64,000 bases of DNA, taken from NCBI GenBank assembly GCA_902784615.1, contig CACZVN010000006.1, forward strand, positions 97,827 through 161,826, read 5' to 3'. This stretch comes from an uncultured Prevotellaceae bacterium. GTDB taxonomy: Bacteria; Bacteroidota; Bacteroidia; Bacteroidales; Bacteroidaceae. The position numbers were made by a program, and so were the translations under genes. Each line of letters begins with the position of its first letter. Position 1 is the first letter of the stretch. Under the pieces are notes generated by a model. That model did not search any database. It saw only the letters and a program-made list of their open reading frames with translations, and had not been told where the DNA came from. Below, in pieces: positions 19,593 through 27,750 of the stretch.

Positions 19593-19937
19593 GTGAACGT
19601 GAAAAGAAGGAGACATATTGCTTCATGGGTGCTGTTGGCAGTGTTTCTGCCAATGCTCATCCTGTCGTCGGTTCACGTACACGAGACGACGACATCCATC
19701 GACTATGAATGTAGCGGATGCGTGCAGCATCATTGTCATGGACATCTCGGCGAAATGACAACCTCGATGCACGCCTGCGTGCTCTGTCAGTTCCTGACGC
19801 TCTCATTCGTAGCCGCAGCTGTTTTTGCTGTTGTATTATATAATAAGGTAAACGAAATTCACTTTGCCCAGCGTCGGAGCAATATCCTGCTCAAGGCCTG
19901 TGGCGTCATAACCCTTCGTGCACCCCCTTTTGAATGA
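19593..19937 (+). CDS. Small Cys/His-rich membrane protein of a metal locus
   Basis: A 114-residue protein with two TM segments (about residues 9-27 and 66-86). The loop between them is rich in potential metal ligands: HVHE, CSGC, HHCHGH, HAC and CVLC. No enzyme domain was recognised. Proteins of this kind often sit next to TonB receptors for metals, and the TonB gene starts 44 bp downstream. A longer in-frame ATG at 19527 precedes the promoter, so the GTG at 19593 (or 19599) is preferred. A role in sensing or passing on a metal such as zinc or copper is inference. Confidence 0.65.
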   Translation: MNVKRRRHIASWVLLAVFLPMLILSSVHVHETTTSIDYECSGCVQHHCHGHLGEMTTSMHACVLCQFLTLSFVAAAVFAVVLYNKVNEIHFAQRRSNILLKACGVITLRAPPFE

Positions 19938-19981
19938 GATTATTCCATCACAAATAATTTCGTTCAAAAAACTAATACAGT

Positions 19982-22066
19982 ATGATCAATTTGTTGCTGG
20001 CTGTGGCGCTATATGCGTCAGCACCAGCCGATACTACTATCACGCTCGGCACTGTCACAGTGACAGGTCAGCACCGTCGTAACTACCAGATGCGTTCGTC
20101 GCAGACGGAAGTGCAGATCAGTCGTGAGTTCCTTCAGCAGAACTTCGCAGGCAGCCTGATGCAGACGCTTGAGGGCATCCCTGGTGTGAAGGCGATGGCG
20201 ATAGGCAGCGGACAGTCGAAACCCACTATCCGCGGCCTGGGCTTCAACCGTCTGGCCGTAGCAGAAGACGGCATCAAGCACGAGGGACAGCAATGGGGCG
20301 ATGACCACGGACTGGAGATCGACCAGTTCGCCATCGACCGTGCGGAAGTGATCAAGGGTCCTGGGGCTCTGCTCTATGGCAGCGATGCTATCGGCGGTGT
20401 ACTCAGCCTCTACACCAATCATGTGCCTACGGAGAAATTCAGTGGCAGTGTGCAACTGTTCGGACGTTCGAACAACGAGCAGTTGGGACTCTCGGCGAAG
20501 ATCGGTGGCCGTCTGGGGGGCTGGTTCTATCGTGCCAATGCCACGCTGATAGACTATGCCGACTATAAGGTGCCTACGGACAGCATACAGTATTATTCCT
20601 ATTGGATCAAATTGAAAGACCAGCGCTTGCGCAATACGGCAGGTTGTGAACGCGACGGCAGTGTGATGCTGGGTTATGCAGGCTATAACTTCCATACCGA
20701 TGTGCGTGTGTCGGACAGTTACGCGAAAAGCGGCTTCTTTGCCAACGCCCATGGTCTGGAGGTGAGGCTCTCGGATATCGACTATGACTATTCGCGCCGT
20801 GACATTGACCTGCCTTATCAGTGGGTGAACCACCTGAAGGTGCTCAGTCATACCACATGGCGTAACGACATGACCTCATTCGAACTGAACCTCGCCTATC
20901 AGAACAACCTGCGCGAGGAACGTTCAGAGCCTGTCAGTCATGGGTATATGCCGCAGCCCGACAACTCGCTGGAGCGGCGTTTTGACAAGAGCACCTATAC
21001 GGCTGGCATGCAACTGCGACGTACCCTGGGAAACCATGAGTTGCGTGGTGGTCTGAGCGGCGAATATCAGCACAACCGTCGTGGGGGATGGGGCTTTATC
21101 ATCCCCGACTTTGAGACACTGAGTTTGGGCGGGTTTGTGATGGACCGCTATACCATCAGTGAGAACCTGATTCTGAACGCTGGTCTGCGCTATGATTACG
21201 CCATGACGCATATCCACAGTTATCAGGACTGGTACAAGACGCCTGTAGATGGTGATTCCGTCTATATCGAGCGTTCGTCCGATATGCGCCGCCATTTCAG
21301 TAGTCTGACATGGTCGGCGGGTGTCAACTACAGTACAGGTCTGTGGGTGATGAAGGTGAATGTGGGCAAGAGTTTCCGAGTACCCATTCCCAAGGAGTTG
21401 GGTGCCAACGGTATCAACTATCACATTTTCCGTTACGAGCGCGGTAATCCAGATCTAGCCCCAGAGGAGTCGTATCAGGTGGATGCCAGCATCAACTGGG
21501 GCAATGATGATTGGGAGGTGCAGGTTGATCCCTACCTAAATTACTTTCCCAACTACATCTATCTGAATCCCACGTCGCAGTATGTCGAAGGTCTGCAGTT
21601 GTATAACTATACCCAGGCCAAAGTATTGCGCTATGGACTGGAGGCACAAGTAAAGTGGCAGTTTGCTGAACACTGGCAGGCTCACGCAGAGGGTGAATAT
21701 CTCTATGCCCGTCAGGAGTCGGGTGAGAAGAAAGGCTATACTTTGCCTTTCAGCACCCCGTGGTCGATAGATACCGGCGTGAAATACAATTTCGAAAACA
21801 AGGGAAAGGGATTTGTTGGTTTGAGTGCCCACATCGTAGGCGCCCAGAACGAGATTGTGCCTCCAGAAAAGCCCACTGATGGGTATTGGACGCTGAACCT
21901 CTCGGCAGGGAAGGACTTCCTGTTGGGTGGTACGACACTTCACGTGGCGCTCCATGCAGACAATCTGCTGGATCACCGTTATTACGATCACACCAGTTAT
22001 TACCGCCTCATCGACGTGCCTGAGCCTGGGCGCAACTTCTCGCTGATGGTGGGACTGGAGTTCTAA
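19982..22066 (+). CDS. TonB-dependent outer-membrane receptor (probable metal uptake)
   Basis: A 694-residue outer-membrane receptor. A short signal peptide (MINLLLAVALYASAPA) and TonB-box-like residues (TITLGTVTVTGQ) are followed by the plug domain: LMQTLEGIPGVKAMAIGSGQSKPTIRGLG, RAEVIKGPGALLYGSDAIGGVL. A 22-strand barrel follows, ending LMVGLEF with the terminal Phe. There is no carboxypeptidase-like domain, so it is not a SusC protein; it resembles the single-chain receptors for metals, haem or cobalamin. GDDHGLEIDQFAID and its His-rich neighbours favour a metal substrate, but this is not proven. Two lipoprotein genes follow closely and probably form an operon with it. Confidence 0.88.
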   Translation: MINLLLAVALYASAPADTTITLGTVTVTGQHRRNYQMRSSQTEVQISREFLQQNFAGSLMQTLEGIPGVKAMAIGSGQSKPTIRGLGFNRLAVAEDGIKHEGQQWGDDHGLEIDQFAIDRAEVIKGPGALLYGSDAIGGVLSLYTNHVPTEKFSGSVQLFGRSNNEQLGLSAKIGGRLGGWFYRANATLIDYADYKVPTDSIQYYSYWIKLKDQRLRNTAGCERDGSVMLGYAGYNFHTDVRVSDSYAKSGFFANAHGLEVRLSDIDYDYSRRDIDLPYQWVNHLKVLSHTTWRNDMTSFELNLAYQNNLREERSEPVSHGYMPQPDNSLERRFDKSTYTAGMQLRRTLGNHELRGGLSGEYQHNRRGGWGFIIPDFETLSLGGFVMDRYTISENLILNAGLRYDYAMTHIHSYQDWYKTPVDGDSVYIERSSDMRRHFSSLTWSAGVNYSTGLWVMKVNVGKSFRVPIPKELGANGINYHIFRYERGNPDLAPEESYQVDASINWGNDDWEVQVDPYLNYFPNYIYLNPTSQYVEGLQLYNYTQAKVLRYGLEAQVKWQFAEHWQAHAEGEYLYARQESGEKKGYTLPFSTPWSIDTGVKYNFENKGKGFVGLSAHIVGAQNEIVPPEKPTDGYWTLNLSAGKDFLLGGTTLHVALHADNLLDHRYYDHTSYYRLIDVPEPGRNFSLMVGLEF

Positions 22067-22095
22067 CTACATTAAACATTAATTATTTATCGACA

Positions 22096-22515
22096 ATGAA
22101 GAATTTGAAATATATGAGCCTGATGATGGCTCTCGCGTGTGTGCTATCTCTTGGTTTTAGTTCTTGCAGTAGCGATGACGACGATAATACTCCTGCGCCA
22201 TCTATCATGATGGATGAGGCAAATATCGAAGAAGGCGAGATTTGTGTCAAGGCAGATGTCTATGCTCCTGGACGTACCAAGGCTATCCAGATCACCATTA
22301 CTGATGCTACGGGTAATACCACCAAGGTTACTAAGGACGTCTCTGATGCCAAGTATATCAATGTACTGAATATTGATGGTTTCCACGTGCATGTTGACAT
22401 TGCTGGTAAGGGTGTCGTTGTGGGAGACCTTTTGAATCTGAAGGTGACAGATGCCAACGGTAAATCAGCCATTGGTCAGAAGAACATTACCGAGGAAGAA
22501 GATGACGATGAATAA
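22096..22515 (+). CDS. Small lipoprotein following the TonB receptor
   Basis: A 139-residue lipoprotein with a signal peptide ending GFSSC, then an acidic SSDDDD segment. A compact beta-rich domain follows (IQITITDATGNTTKVTKDVSD, FHVHVDIAGKGVVVGDLLNLKVTDANG), with FHVHVD as a possible metal ligand pair. The C-terminus is acidic (TEEEDDDE). The gene lies 29 bp after the receptor and overlaps the next lipoprotein gene, so it is probably a surface accessory of the same uptake system. No named family was recognised. Confidence 0.8.
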   Translation: MKNLKYMSLMMALACVLSLGFSSCSSDDDDNTPAPSIMMDEANIEEGEICVKADVYAPGRTKAIQITITDATGNTTKVTKDVSDAKYINVLNIDGFHVHVDIAGKGVVVGDLLNLKVTDANGKSAIGQKNITEEEDDDE

Positions 22516-23011
22516 ACCATATATGCAAATGAAGAAGACCTATTTATCTCTTATACTGCTGTGCGCACTTAGTGCGTGCAGCAGTTCTGATGACAACGAG
22601 AAGAAGGACATGACCTATCCGGAGATCTCTGAAAAAGGCATCGTGGCTGTTCCCACTGACTGCGAAGTGTTCAAGCGTGGTGAGGTTATCCCCTTGAATT
22701 ACGTTTTTACTGATGATACTGAGTTGGGATCCTACAATATTGAGATCCATAATAACTTCGATCACCATACCCACAGCACCTCGTCAGTGGAATGTCCGAT
22801 GGATGCTCAAAAGCAACCTGTAAAGCCCTGGGTCTATAATCAGGACTTCACGATCCCAGCCGGGCAGCGTAGTTTCACGGCGCGTCACGACATTAGTATT
22901 CCTGCTGACATTGATCCAGGCGATTATCACTTCATGATACGTCTCACAGACCGTGCTGGTTGGCAGCAGTTACATGCCGTAGCCATCAAGATCATAGAAA
23001 CAAGTAAATAA
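22508..23011 (+). CDS. DUF4625-like lipoprotein with His-rich loop
   Basis: A lipoprotein of about 167 residues (MNKPYMQMKKTYLSLILLCALSAC). The mature part resembles the DUF4625 family of Bacteroidota: RGEVIPLNYVFTDDTELGSYNIEIHNNFDHHTHS and IPADIDPGDYHFMIRLTDRAGWQQ. The HHTH cluster is a plausible metal site. The ATG at 22508 overlaps the end of the preceding gene and has a GAGGAAG sequence upstream; starts at 22523 or 22529 are possible and would give the same lipoprotein. With the receptor and the Cys/His protein it completes a likely metal-acquisition operon. Confidence 0.8.
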   Translation: MNKPYMQMKKTYLSLILLCALSACSSSDDNEKKDMTYPEISEKGIVAVPTDCEVFKRGEVIPLNYVFTDDTELGSYNIEIHNNFDHHTHSTSSVECPMDAQKQPVKPWVYNQDFTIPAGQRSFTARHDISIPADIDPGDYHFMIRLTDRAGWQQLHAVAIKIIETSK

Positions 23012-23032
23012 ACACAGAGATAACAGCGACGA

Positions 23033-24208
23033 TTATCGGAATAGATACTGTGTAAATTCGTGCAGTGACTTACGCCATACCTGCCACTCATGGTCGCCAG
23101 GGTAGGAGTTGAAATGCACTTCTACACCACCATCGTGCATCTTCTTCACGATGTTGCGTGTATAATCGATGCGAGGATCCTGTTCACCACAGCTCATGAA
23201 GAACACGTCGAACTGCTCATTGAAGGTCTTAGTATCTGTCAGCATGCCAGGCACCTCTGCCTCCAGGTCGAAGTTTGATGCGCCAGCGATACCGCCAAAC
23301 ATACCGGTGGAGAAAACACCTACGTTGGCAAACACCTCAGGATCGCGCAGGCCGATGTAGAACGACTGGCCACCACCCATCGAGAGTCCGCACATGGCAC
23401 GGCTCTTGCGGTCTTTCTTCACGCGGTAGTTTTTCTCGATGAATGGTATCACATTCTCCAGCAGTTCACTGCGGAAGGCCTGCATGCCCTGCCAACTGTA
23501 ACCACCGCCAAAGCCTCCGTTACGGGCATGCACATTACTGTTTGAACTTACGATGATCATCGGCACAGCCTTGCCAGCCGCAATTAGGTTGTCCATGATC
23601 TGGGCCGTACGTCCTTGTTCCATCCAACCACGATGATCCTCACCGCCGCCGTGCTGGATATAAACCACGGGATAGTCTTGCTGGCCCTCATTATAGCCGG
23701 CAGGGGTATAGACCATCAGCGGACGCCATGACTCATCCACTTTGGAATAGTAATTCACCGTGCGCACCTCACCGTGTGGCACAGCCTTCACCTCGAAGTC
23801 GTCCATACCCTCTTCAGGAATCTCTATGGCACTCGACCATCTCCCACAGCCGTAGAACGACTGACTGGCAGGGTCGGCTACCGATACACCATCCACTACC
23901 AGGAAATAATAGTGGAATCCAGGTACCTGCGACTTCGTTGTCACCGTCCATGTACCGTCCTCCGACTTCTGCATGTCATACTTGGTGCCGCACAAGTCGA
24001 TCTGAACGTTCTGAGCCTGTGGGGCAACGACGCGGAACATCACACTGTTGTCTGTCAATACACGCGGATATCCACTGCGGTTAATGTTCGTTACTGGGGA
24101 GTACGACCCTTCGGGGAAACTCTCCCTGTTGAATCCCTGTGCTGCAACTTGTGTGCAGACTGCGGCCGTCAGCATTGCGGCCAGCATCATGTTGATAGTT
24201 ATCTTCAT
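23033..24208 (-). CDS. Carbohydrate esterase family 1 (feruloyl/acetylxylan esterase-like)
   Basis: A secreted 391-residue alpha/beta-hydrolase likely to remove ferulic or acetyl groups from xylan. After a signal peptide (ending TQVAAQG) comes an E-set/CBM48-like domain (about residues 35-120: VMFRVVAPQAQNVQIDLCGTKYDM, PGFHYYFLVVDGVSVADP). Then the esterase domain: GLSMGGG with the nucleophile Ser, SCGEQDPRIDY for the acid, and YPGDHEWQVW for the His. It is the Prevotella-type architecture of rumen feruloyl esterases. The start at 24208 begins the signal peptide; a longer frame would enter hemW. It follows hemW on the same strand with 32 bp between and no clear promoter. Confidence 0.88.
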   Translation of the reverse strand: MKITINMMLAAMLTAAVCTQVAAQGFNRESFPEGSYSPVTNINRSGYPRVLTDNSVMFRVVAPQAQNVQIDLCGTKYDMQKSEDGTWTVTTKSQVPGFHYYFLVVDGVSVADPASQSFYGCGRWSSAIEIPEEGMDDFEVKAVPHGEVRTVNYYSKVDESWRPLMVYTPAGYNEGQQDYPVVYIQHGGGEDHRGWMEQGRTAQIMDNLIAAGKAVPMIIVSSNSNVHARNGGFGGGYSWQGMQAFRSELLENVIPFIEKNYRVKKDRKSRAMCGLSMGGGQSFYIGLRDPEVFANVGVFSTGMFGGIAGASNFDLEAEVPGMLTDTKTFNEQFDVFFMSCGEQDPRIDYTRNIVKKMHDGGVEVHFNSYPGDHEWQVWRKSLHEFTQYLFR

Positions 24209-24240
24209 TATTACATAATTATTTAGCGATTCTTTAAAAC

Positions 24241-25362
24241 TCACTGAGAACCGTCCCCCATGAGTTCGCTCATGATCATGTCGCTGACGAAAAGACCACG
24301 ACGGGTGAGACGGAGAGATTGCGAAGAACTGTCTAAGGCCAGTAAACCGTCGTTGACGAAGCGACGGGCGTTCCGGAGACAGTAGTTGCGGTGTTTTTCG
24401 GAGAGGGTGGAGAGGTTGAGGCCCTCGCAGGTGCGGAGGGCGACGGTAACGGTATCGTTGTAGCGCGTGTCTTCGTCGAGCAGTTCTTCCTCATAGAGAC
24501 GTTCTCCCCTTTCTATGCCGTTGATATACTGGTGGAGATCGCTTATGTTCCAGGAACGGGTGCGGATGTCGTAAGAGTGGGCTGCGGCTCCGATGCCGAT
24601 ATAGGGCGTACCGTCCCAGTAACTGGAGTTATGGCGCGAGCGGTAGCCTGGCTTGGCAAAGTTGGAAATCTCGTAGTGCTCATAGCCTACGGCCTCGAGA
24701 CGGTCAATGAGCGTCTCGTACATCTGCCGCTCCAGTTCCTCGTCAGTTTCCGTGATCTTTCCCTCCTGTAGCATCTGGTAGAGTGGGGTGTCTTCCTCGA
24801 TGGTCAGACAGTAGGCCGACAGATGCTCCACATCGAGTGAAAGAGCCTGGGTGATGTCATGATGCCAGTCGTCTAAAGTCTCGTCTGGAAAACCGTACAT
24901 CAGGTCAATGCTGATATTGGTGTAGCCATTCTTGCGAAGACGATCGACGGCCTCGGCCATCTGTGAGGCGGTATGGCGACGGTGGAGAAACTTCAGGCGG
25001 GCATCGTCGAATGTCTGGCCCCCCATGCTGATGCGGTTGACTGGCAGTGTCAGCATCCCCTCCACGAATGTTTCCGTCACATCGTCAGGGTTACATTCGA
25101 TGGTGATCTCAGCATCCGTCGCCACCTTATTATATTTATAAATGGCATCGAAAATCTGATGAAATTGGGGAATGGTGAGTTGACTCGGTGTTCCACCACC
25201 CAAGTAGATGGTACGAATGGGGTCGTCATCATTCCTCATTATGATTTCCCGACAGAGGGCATCGACGTACTTCTGACGGAGTCCGAGAGCCGTTGTCGAA
25301 TAGAAACCACAATAGACACATCGGCTTCTGCAAAATGGAATATGTATGTATAATCCTGCCAT
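24241..25362 (-). CDS. hemW: Radical SAM heme chaperone HemW
   Basis: A 373-residue HemW-type protein, related to oxygen-independent coproporphyrinogen oxidase but thought to insert haem into respiratory enzymes. It begins GLYIHIPFCRSRCVYCGFYS with the CxxxCxxC cluster and the extra Cys-free spacing of HemW. Then YLGGGTPSQL, NPDDVTETFV, RISMGGQTFDD, SIDLMYGFPDET and HYEISNFAKPGYRSRHNSSYW. The C-terminal HemN-type wing is present. A -7 box ends 8 bases before the start codon. Confidence 0.93.
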   Translation of the reverse strand: MAGLYIHIPFCRSRCVYCGFYSTTALGLRQKYVDALCREIIMRNDDDPIRTIYLGGGTPSQLTIPQFHQIFDAIYKYNKVATDAEITIECNPDDVTETFVEGMLTLPVNRISMGGQTFDDARLKFLHRRHTASQMAEAVDRLRKNGYTNISIDLMYGFPDETLDDWHHDITQALSLDVEHLSAYCLTIEEDTPLYQMLQEGKITETDEELERQMYETLIDRLEAVGYEHYEISNFAKPGYRSRHNSSYWDGTPYIGIGAAAHSYDIRTRSWNISDLHQYINGIERGERLYEEELLDEDTRYNDTVTVALRTCEGLNLSTLSEKHRNYCLRNARRFVNDGLLALDSSSQSLRLTRRGLFVSDMIMSELMGDGSQ

Positions 25363-25370
25363 AAACGGTA

Positions 25371-25378
25371 CAAAAGTA
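25371..25378 (-). promoter_or_regulatory. -7 box abutting hemW
   Basis: On the minus strand TACTTTTG, only 8 bases before the hemW ATG; the mRNA would be almost leaderless. Confidence 0.6.
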
Positions 25379-25407
25379 CTAAAATAATTAAATATTTAAA
25401 AGAAATC

Positions 25408-25439
25408 TTTGGCGTTTTGTGGGAAAATGTCTAATTTAG
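25408..25439 (+). promoter_or_regulatory. Candidate promoter of the EF-G paralogue
   Basis: TTTG 25408-25411, 20 bp, TAATTTAG 25432-25439 (one mismatch to TAnnTTTG), 40 bases before the ATG. In Bacteroides the homologous gene is under carbon-starvation control; no matching operator could be verified here. Confidence 0.45.
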
Positions 25440-25479
25440 TGCCCGCAAAACGAAATATTCACCTAAAACTTAAAAAGAT

Positions 25480-27639
25480 ATGAAGGTATATCAGACTAAC
25501 GAAATCAAAAACATTGCACTGCTTGGCAGTGCGGGTAGCGGCAAGACTACTCTTGCCGAAGCAATGGTCTATGAGGCTGGCATCATCAAGCGCCGTGGCA
25601 CCGTAGAGGGTAAGAACACGATGAGCGACTACTTCCCTGTAGAACAGGAGTATGGCTATTCCGTGTTCTCAACTGTTTTTCATGTAGAGTGGAATAACAA
25701 GAAACTGAACATCATCGACTGTCCAGGTTCTGATGACTTCGTCGGTGGTGCCATCACAGCCCTGAATGTGACGGATCAGGCCGTGCTACTCGTTAATGGT
25801 CAGTATGGCCCAGAAGTGGGAACGATGAATGCTTTCCGTAACACTGAGAAACTGAAGAAACCCGTGATCTTCCTGGTGAACCAGTTGGATCGCGACAACT
25901 GTGACTTTGACCAGATCCTGAATCAACTGAAGGATGTGTATGGTCCGAACTGCGTGCCCGTACAGTATCCTATTGCCACAGGTGCCGGCTTTAACGCCGT
26001 GATCGACGTGCTGTTGATGAAGAAATACTCCTGGAAGCCCGAAGGTGGTGCTCCTATCATTGAGGATATTCCTGCCGACCAGCTTGACAAAGCGAAGGAG
26101 ATGAAGGCCGCTCTCGTAGAGGCTGCTGCCGCTGGTGACGACACGCTGATGGAGAAGTTCTTCGAGACCGAAGACCTCAGCGAGGACGAGATGCGCGAGG
26201 GTATCCGCAAGGGTCTCGTAACGCGTTCTATCTTCCCCGTGTTCTGTGTCTGTGCAGGTCGTGACATGGGTGTGCGTCGTCTGATGGAGTTCCTCGGCAA
26301 CGTGGTGCCCTTCGTCAGTGAGATGCCCGTGATCAAGAATGCTGCCGGCAAGGATGTGCCTGCAGACGCCAGTGCCCCCACATCACTCTACTTCTTCAAA
26401 ACGGGTGTGGAACCCCATATCGGTGAGGTCTCTTACTTCAAGGTGATGAGCGGCTCTGTGAAGAGTGGTGACGACCTAACGAATGCTGATCGCGGTTCGA
26501 AGGAGCGCATGGGTACCATCTTTGCATGTGCCGGTGCCAATCGTATCCAGGTTGATGAGCTGAAGGCCGGTGATATCGGTTGTACGGTGAAATTGAAGGA
26601 TGTGAAGACTGGTAATACGCTGAACGGTAAGGATGTAGAAAACCGTTTTGACTTCATCAAGTATCCTAATTCGAAGTTCTCTCGTGCCATCAAGGCTGTC
26701 AACGAGGCTGAGACTGAGAAGATGATGGCTGCCCTGGCCAAGATGCGTCAGGAGGATCCTACATGGGTGGTTGAGCAGTCTAAGGAGTTGCGTCAGATCA
26801 TCGTTCACGGTCAGGGAGAGTTCCATCTGCGCACGTTGAAGTGGCGTATGGAGAACAATGAGAAGATTCAGATTGAGTATATTGAGCCGAAGATTCCGTA
26901 TCGTGAGACCATCACGAAGATGGCCCGTGCCGACTATCGCCATAAGAAGCAGTCGGGTGGTGCAGGACAGTTCGGTGAGGTTCACCTGATCTTGGAGCCT
27001 TATACAGAGGGTATGCCTGATCCAGTATCATTCAAGATCAACGGTCAGGAGTTCAAGATGAACATCAAGGGTAAGGAAGAAATCGACCTGGAGTGGGGCG
27101 GTAAGCTCGTCTTCATCAACTCCGTGGTTGGTGGTGCCATCGACCTGCGCTTTATGCCTGCCATCCTGAAGGGTATCATGGAACGTATGGAGCAGGGACC
27201 GTTGACAGGTTCTTATGCCCGTGACGTACGCGTCATCGTCTATGATGGTAAGATGCACCCCGTTGACTCTAACGAACTCTCGTTCATGCTTGCTGCCCGT
27301 AACGCCTTCTCAGCAGCCTTCAAGGAGGCAGGTCCGAAGGTGCTGGAACCTATCTACGACTTGGAGGTGCTTGTGCCCGCCGATTATATGGGTGATGTGA
27401 TGAGTGACCTGCAGGGTCGTCGTGCCATCATCATGGGTATGGACTCAGAGGCTGGCTATCAGAAACTGAGTGCTAAGATTCCTCTCAAGGAGCTGGCCAG
27501 CTATTCGATTGCCCTGAGTTCGCTGACTGGTGGCCGCGCTTCGTTCACCACGAGTTTCTCTTCTTACGAACTCGTTCCGAACGATATTCAGCAGGCTCTG
27601 ATCAAGCAGCACGAGGAAGAGATGAAGGAAGAGGATTGA
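25480..27639 (+). CDS. fusA2: Elongation factor G paralogue (EF-G2) with degenerate G domain
   Basis: A 719-residue EF-G with all five domains. The G domain departs from active EF-G. G1 is GSAGSGKTT (16-24) in place of AHIDAGKTT. The switch-I region (YGYSVFSTVF) lacks the usual RGITI Thr. G3 is DCPGS (80-84) instead of DTPGH, losing the catalytic His. G4 is NQLD (134-137). Domain IV shows GAGQFGEVHLILEP and domain V ends SSYELVPNDIQQALI. In Bacteroides thetaiotaomicron a second EF-G of this kind has been reported to support translation without GTPase activity during carbon limitation; this gene probably is its orthologue. It has its own promoter and terminator. Confidence 0.9.
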   Translation: MKVYQTNEIKNIALLGSAGSGKTTLAEAMVYEAGIIKRRGTVEGKNTMSDYFPVEQEYGYSVFSTVFHVEWNNKKLNIIDCPGSDDFVGGAITALNVTDQAVLLVNGQYGPEVGTMNAFRNTEKLKKPVIFLVNQLDRDNCDFDQILNQLKDVYGPNCVPVQYPIATGAGFNAVIDVLLMKKYSWKPEGGAPIIEDIPADQLDKAKEMKAALVEAAAAGDDTLMEKFFETEDLSEDEMREGIRKGLVTRSIFPVFCVCAGRDMGVRRLMEFLGNVVPFVSEMPVIKNAAGKDVPADASAPTSLYFFKTGVEPHIGEVSYFKVMSGSVKSGDDLTNADRGSKERMGTIFACAGANRIQVDELKAGDIGCTVKLKDVKTGNTLNGKDVENRFDFIKYPNSKFSRAIKAVNEAETEKMMAALAKMRQEDPTWVVEQSKELRQIIVHGQGEFHLRTLKWRMENNEKIQIEYIEPKIPYRETITKMARADYRHKKQSGGAGQFGEVHLILEPYTEGMPDPVSFKINGQEFKMNIKGKEEIDLEWGGKLVFINSVVGGAIDLRFMPAILKGIMERMEQGPLTGSYARDVRVIVYDGKMHPVDSNELSFMLAARNAFSAAFKEAGPKVLEPIYDLEVLVPADYMGDVMSDLQGRRAIIMGMDSEAGYQKLSAKIPLKELASYSIALSSLTGGRASFTTSFSSYELVPNDIQQALIKQHEEEMKEED

Positions 27640-27662
27640 CCCTCTCTCCCCACAATAAGAAT

Positions 27663-27695
27663 CAGTCCCGTGGATTTCTCCTCGGGGCTGTTTTT
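27663..27695 (+). terminator. Terminator after fusA2
   Basis: CAGTCCC / GGGGCTG stem of 7 bp (one G-T pair) followed by TTTTT. Confidence 0.7.
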
Positions 27696-27715
27696 ATATT
27701 TTTGTGCTGTCCCAT

Positions 27716-27746
27716 TTTGTCATTTCATTTATTATGCGTACCTTTG
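27716..27746 (+). promoter_or_regulatory. Promoter abutting the TPR-AraC gene
   Basis: TTTG 27716-27719, 19 bp, TACCTTTG 27739-27746. Only 4 bases precede the ATG at 27751, so transcription would start at or inside the start codon. Confidence 0.75.
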
Positions 27747-27750
27747 CAGC

